A stretch of DNA of 9,119 nt from NCBI GenBank assembly GCA_900542395.1, contig UQNM01000083.1:1-9119 (forward strand), written 5' to 3'. Position 1 is the first letter of the stretch. Each line of letters starts with the position of its first letter. The stretch comes from an uncultured Eubacteriales bacterium. GTDB taxonomy: Bacteria; Bacillota; Clostridia; Christensenellales; Aristaeellaceae. Under the pieces are notes generated by a model, which saw only the letters and a list, made by a program, of their open reading frames with translations, had not been told where the DNA came from and made no database searches. Shown here one piece after another: positions 7,372-9,119 of this stretch. Position numbers and translations under genes: made by a program.

Positions 7372-8139
7372 TTACAGGTTTCTCTCGTAGATCAGGCGCA
7401 GGCCGGTCAGCGTCAAATCCGGATTGATTTCGTCAATCACGTCGGAATTGCTCTTGACCAGATGCGCCATGCCGCCCGTCGCAATCACGCGGATATCGCT
7501 TCCGCCCAGCTCGCGCTTCATCTGCTCGATGATTTTCTCCACCGAGCCGATATAGCCGTACAAAATGCCCGCCTGTATATTGGAAACGGTCGTCTTGCCG
7601 ATGACCTGCGGCGGGAGCACCAGCTCGATGGAGGGCAGCTTCGCCGTGCCCGTCGAAAGCGCGCGGTTCATCATCCGCAGGCCGGGGCCGATTGCGCCGC
7701 CGAGAAATTCCGACTTGGCGGAGATCACGCCATACGTCGTCGCCGTGCCGAAATCAATGAAAATCGCGGGACCGCCGTAGAGCGCGGAGACCGCCACCGC
7801 GTTGGCGATTCGGTCGCTGCCCAGCTCGCGCGGGTTCTCGTAGCGGATGTTCAGCCCCGTTTTCATGCCGGGCACGAGCAGCCGCGGCTCGAGATGAAAG
7901 TAATCCCGGCACATGTGCTCGATGGTGTAGTTGATGGTCGGCACAACGGAGGAAATCATAATCCCCTCCACCGCCTGTATATTCAGGTTGTGATAACGAA
8001 ACAGATCCGCCATGATGATGCCATATTGATCCGATGTCATCACCGGGTCGGTCGCGCAGCGCCAGCGCTTGACCAGCCGACTCCCTTCAAACACAGCGGC
8101 TTTGATATTGGTGTTTCCAATATCCATTGCAACGATCAT
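7372..8139 (-). CDS. coaX: Type III pantothenate kinase
   Basis: Catalyses ATP-dependent phosphorylation of pantothenate to 4'-phosphopantothenate, the first step of CoA synthesis. Type III enzymes belong to the ASKHA fold, need a monovalent cation and are not inhibited by CoA. The 255-aa product has all family signatures: phosphate-binding DIGNTN (6-11), pantothenate-site ELGSDRIANA (105-114) with the likely catalytic base D109, IDFGTATT (128-135), and GGAIGPGL (147-154). A late ATGGMAH segment (220-226) closes the nucleotide site. The start at 8139 (MIVAMD) has AGGGGA 7 nt upstream. It follows the ECF S component by 27 nt and precedes hom by 31 nt, so all three are probably one transcript. 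The neighbouring vitamin transporter subunit fits supply of its substrate. Confidence 0.97.
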   Translation of the reverse strand: MIVAMDIGNTNIKAAVFEGSRLVKRWRCATDPVMTSDQYGIIMADLFRYHNLNIQAVEGIMISSVVPTINYTIEHMCRDYFHLEPRLLVPGMKTGLNIRYENPRELGSDRIANAVAVSALYGGPAIFIDFGTATTYGVISAKSEFLGGAIGPGLRMMNRALSTGTAKLPSIELVLPPQVIGKTTVSNIQAGILYGYIGSVEKIIEQMKRELGGSDIRVIATGGMAHLVKSNSDVIDEINPDLTLTGLRLIYERNL

Positions 8140-8166
8140 AATTCTATCCCCTAACCGGCGTAAGAT

Positions 8167-8799
8167 TTAGCGATGCCCGTTCATCCTGCCCGTCACTTTG
8201 AGCAGCGCGCTGCCGATGGCCGTGCCCGCAACCGAGCAGACAATCGCTTCCACAAGCCCCTGCATGCCCGTCAGCAGAATGACAAACATCAGCGGGTTGC
8301 TCGCGCCCTTGGCCAGCACAAGGCTCTGGACGTAATCCGTATGATAAAACGCAAGCACGATATAGCCCATGAAGAACAGCGTGTTGAGCAGCGGCGCGGA
8401 CAGCGAGGCCACAAAGCAGTTGGCCGTGGCGTTTTTGCACGCCTTGGCCATCGCGCCGTAGACCAGCCCGACGCACAGACCCATCAGCAGGCGCGTGACA
8501 AAGCACAGGATAAACGTGTGGATGGCCGACACGCCCAGCAGCGTCGAGGTCATAATCGACGCGCCCTTGATCGCGTCCATGAAGCTCACAAAGCCGAAAA
8601 CGCCGCCCAGCAGCATGCTCGCCAGCGGCCCGATGACAATCGCGCCAATGGCAATCGGCACGGTCAGGAACGACATGTACAGCGGCCCGACCGGCACGCT
8701 GCCCAAGCCGATGAGCTTCATCACCACTTCAATCGCCACGAGGATGGCAAGCTGCGTCAGCGTCTGCACACTGATCTTCTGTTGAGGCTGAGTATTCAT
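8167..8799 (-). CDS. ECF transporter S component, probably for pantothenate
   Basis: Integral membrane substrate-capture subunit of an energy-coupling-factor vitamin transporter; it works with a shared EcfA/EcfA'/EcfT module encoded elsewhere. The 210-aa product is very hydrophobic, with about six membrane segments (near 12-31, 43-63, 62-76, 88-116, 128-151 and 168-198) and a short basic C terminus (GRMNGHR). The first helix, rich in small residues (LAILVAIEV), and a following GPLYMSFLTVPIAIGAIVIG stretch are typical of S components. The start at 8799 has GGAGG 7 nt upstream; the open frame continues to the window edge across the tRNA, but that extension is not credible. The gene opens an operon with coaX, which makes pantothenate the best guess for the ligand (PanT-like). 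That is inferred from context; the S-component family is seen in the sequence, the specificity is not. Confidence 0.85.
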   Translation of the reverse strand: MNTQPQQKISVQTLTQLAILVAIEVVMKLIGLGSVPVGPLYMSFLTVPIAIGAIVIGPLASMLLGGVFGFVSFMDAIKGASIMTSTLLGVSAIHTFILCFVTRLLMGLCVGLVYGAMAKACKNATANCFVASLSAPLLNTLFFMGYIVLAFYHTDYVQSLVLAKGASNPLMFVILLTGMQGLVEAIVCSVAGTAIGSALLKVTGRMNGHR

Positions 8800-8915
8800 T
8801 TTTGATCCTCCGTTCGGGTTCGCACAGGATACCCGACAAGTCTTTGCCGCAAAAGCGGCGTCATAAAAGAAAACAACCTTCTCGGTCTGCCCTGCATGCA
8901 GCGGCAGCCAGAATC
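8800..8915 (-). promoter_or_regulatory. Structured 5' leader of the ECF-coaX-hom operon
   Basis: About 115 nt between the predicted transcript start and the ATG, with three potential hairpins. First, CTGCC/GGCAG (8887-8891 and 8903-8907) encloses a CTG/CAG stem with a one-base bulge. Second, GCCGC-TTTT-GCGGC lies at 8846-8859. Third, TCGGGT/ACCCGA (8831-8836 and 8814-8819) has its 3' arm ending 2 nt before the GGAGG at 8807-8811. There is no U-tract, so any control would be on translation. I do not recognise a known riboswitch class. Confidence 0.4.
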
Positions 8916-8921
8916 GCGTAT

Positions 8922-8950
8922 ATTGTACCAAACAGGCGCTGATTTTGCAA
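8922..8950 (-). promoter_or_regulatory. Sigma-A promoter of the ECF-coaX-hom operon
   Basis: Minus-strand TTGCAA (8945-8950), a 17-bp spacer and TACAAT (8922-8927). The predicted transcript start is near 8915. It diverges from the tRNA-Leu promoter. Confidence 0.8.
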
Positions 8951-9008
8951 GTTTTTACGCGCAAATTGTCGTTTTCGGCCATTCCTCCCATTTTTCTGTA
9001 AAAAAGGG

Positions 9009-9037
9009 TTGACTTTTCACAAGCCGTATCGTATAAT
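9009..9037 (+). promoter_or_regulatory. Strong sigma-A promoter of tRNA-Leu
   Basis: TTGACT (9009-9014), a 17-bp spacer and TATAAT (9032-9037), one mismatch from consensus. The predicted start is near 9044, about 20 nt before the mature tRNA, as expected for a stable-RNA gene. Confidence 0.9.
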
Positions 9038-9065
9038 ATCCCTCGTCGCAAGACAAAACGGCTTG
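9020..9065. repeat. 8-bp perfect inverted repeat around the tRNA-Leu -10 box
   Basis: CAAGCCGT (9020-9027) and ACGGCTTG (9058-9065) are exact reverse complements. They enclose the -10 box and the predicted transcript start; the right arm ends on the first base of the tRNA. A second, overlapping pair, CGCAAG (9047-9052) and CTTGCG (9062-9067), could fold in the pre-tRNA leader. Confidence 0.6.
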
Positions 9066-9119
9066 CGGGAATGGCGGAATTGGCAGACGCGCTAGATTCA
9101 GGTTCTAGTGAAAGCAATT
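9065..9119 (+). tRNA. tRNA-Leu(CAG), 3' part missing
   Basis: The 5' portion of a leucine tRNA, cut by the window end. The 5' acceptor strand GCGGGAA (9065-9071) is followed by TG and a D arm of the GCGGAATTGGCAGACGCGC type, characteristic of bacterial tRNA-Leu. The anticodon stem CTAGA/TCTAG encloses TTCAGGT, giving anticodon CAG at 9099-9101, which reads CUG. The window stops just after the anticodon arm, in the start of the long variable arm expected of a class II tRNA; the T arm and 3' acceptor strand are not visible. Confidence 0.95.

Noticed and set aside
8800..9117. Upstream extension of the ECF S component frame
   Set aside because: It would run antisense through the tRNA and across the operon's own promoter. 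The ATG at 8799 has an ideal GGAGG and gives normal family length.

Overview
The window looks like chromosomal housekeeping DNA from a fairly GC-rich Firmicute, most likely an uncultured member of the class Clostridia. Grounds: strong AGGAGG-type ribosome binding sites, sigma-A promoters with 17-bp spacers, short intrinsic terminators, a type III pantothenate kinase (CoaX), an ECF transporter S component, an MsmX-type shared sugar ATPase and a PucR/CdaR-type regulator. The genus cannot be named from the sequence alone. Coding DNA is GC-rich and third-position biased, which produces very long antisense shadow ORFs; the intergenic DNA is AT-rich.

All seven protein genes lie on the minus strand, so in transcription order the window reads from right to left. 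At the right edge, a plus-strand tRNA-Leu(CAG), cut off by the window end, diverges from the first minus-strand operon. That operon is an ECF transporter S component (8167-8799), coaX (7372-8139) and hom (6075-7340). It has a promoter at 8922-8950, a leader of about 115 nt with three possible hairpins, and an intrinsic terminator at 6021-6048. The S component next to pantothenate kinase suggests vitamin B5 uptake followed by phosphorylation; hom supplies homoserine for threonine and methionine.

About 360 bp of gene-free DNA, very purine-rich on the minus strand and with a faint 71-74 bp direct repetition, separates hom from a single-gene unit. This encodes a MalK/MsmX/UgpC-type ABC ATPase (4425-5546) with its own strong promoter (5628-5656) and terminator (4377-4410). 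Next is a PucR/CdaR-type regulator (3163-4233) with a plausible promoter and a strong terminator (3102-3129).

Immediately after that terminator begins a tightly packed three-gene run: an exported S41 C-terminal processing protease, endonuclease IV (nfo) and a ketopantoate reductase family protein (85-987). No separate promoter is visible for this run, so it may depend on readthrough of the terminator.

I found no mobile element, CRISPR array, defence locus or clearly new system. The points most worth a second look are the terminator placed directly in front of the protease operon, the structured leader before the ECF/coaX operon, the inverted repeat around the tRNA-Leu promoter, and the unexplained purine-rich gap.
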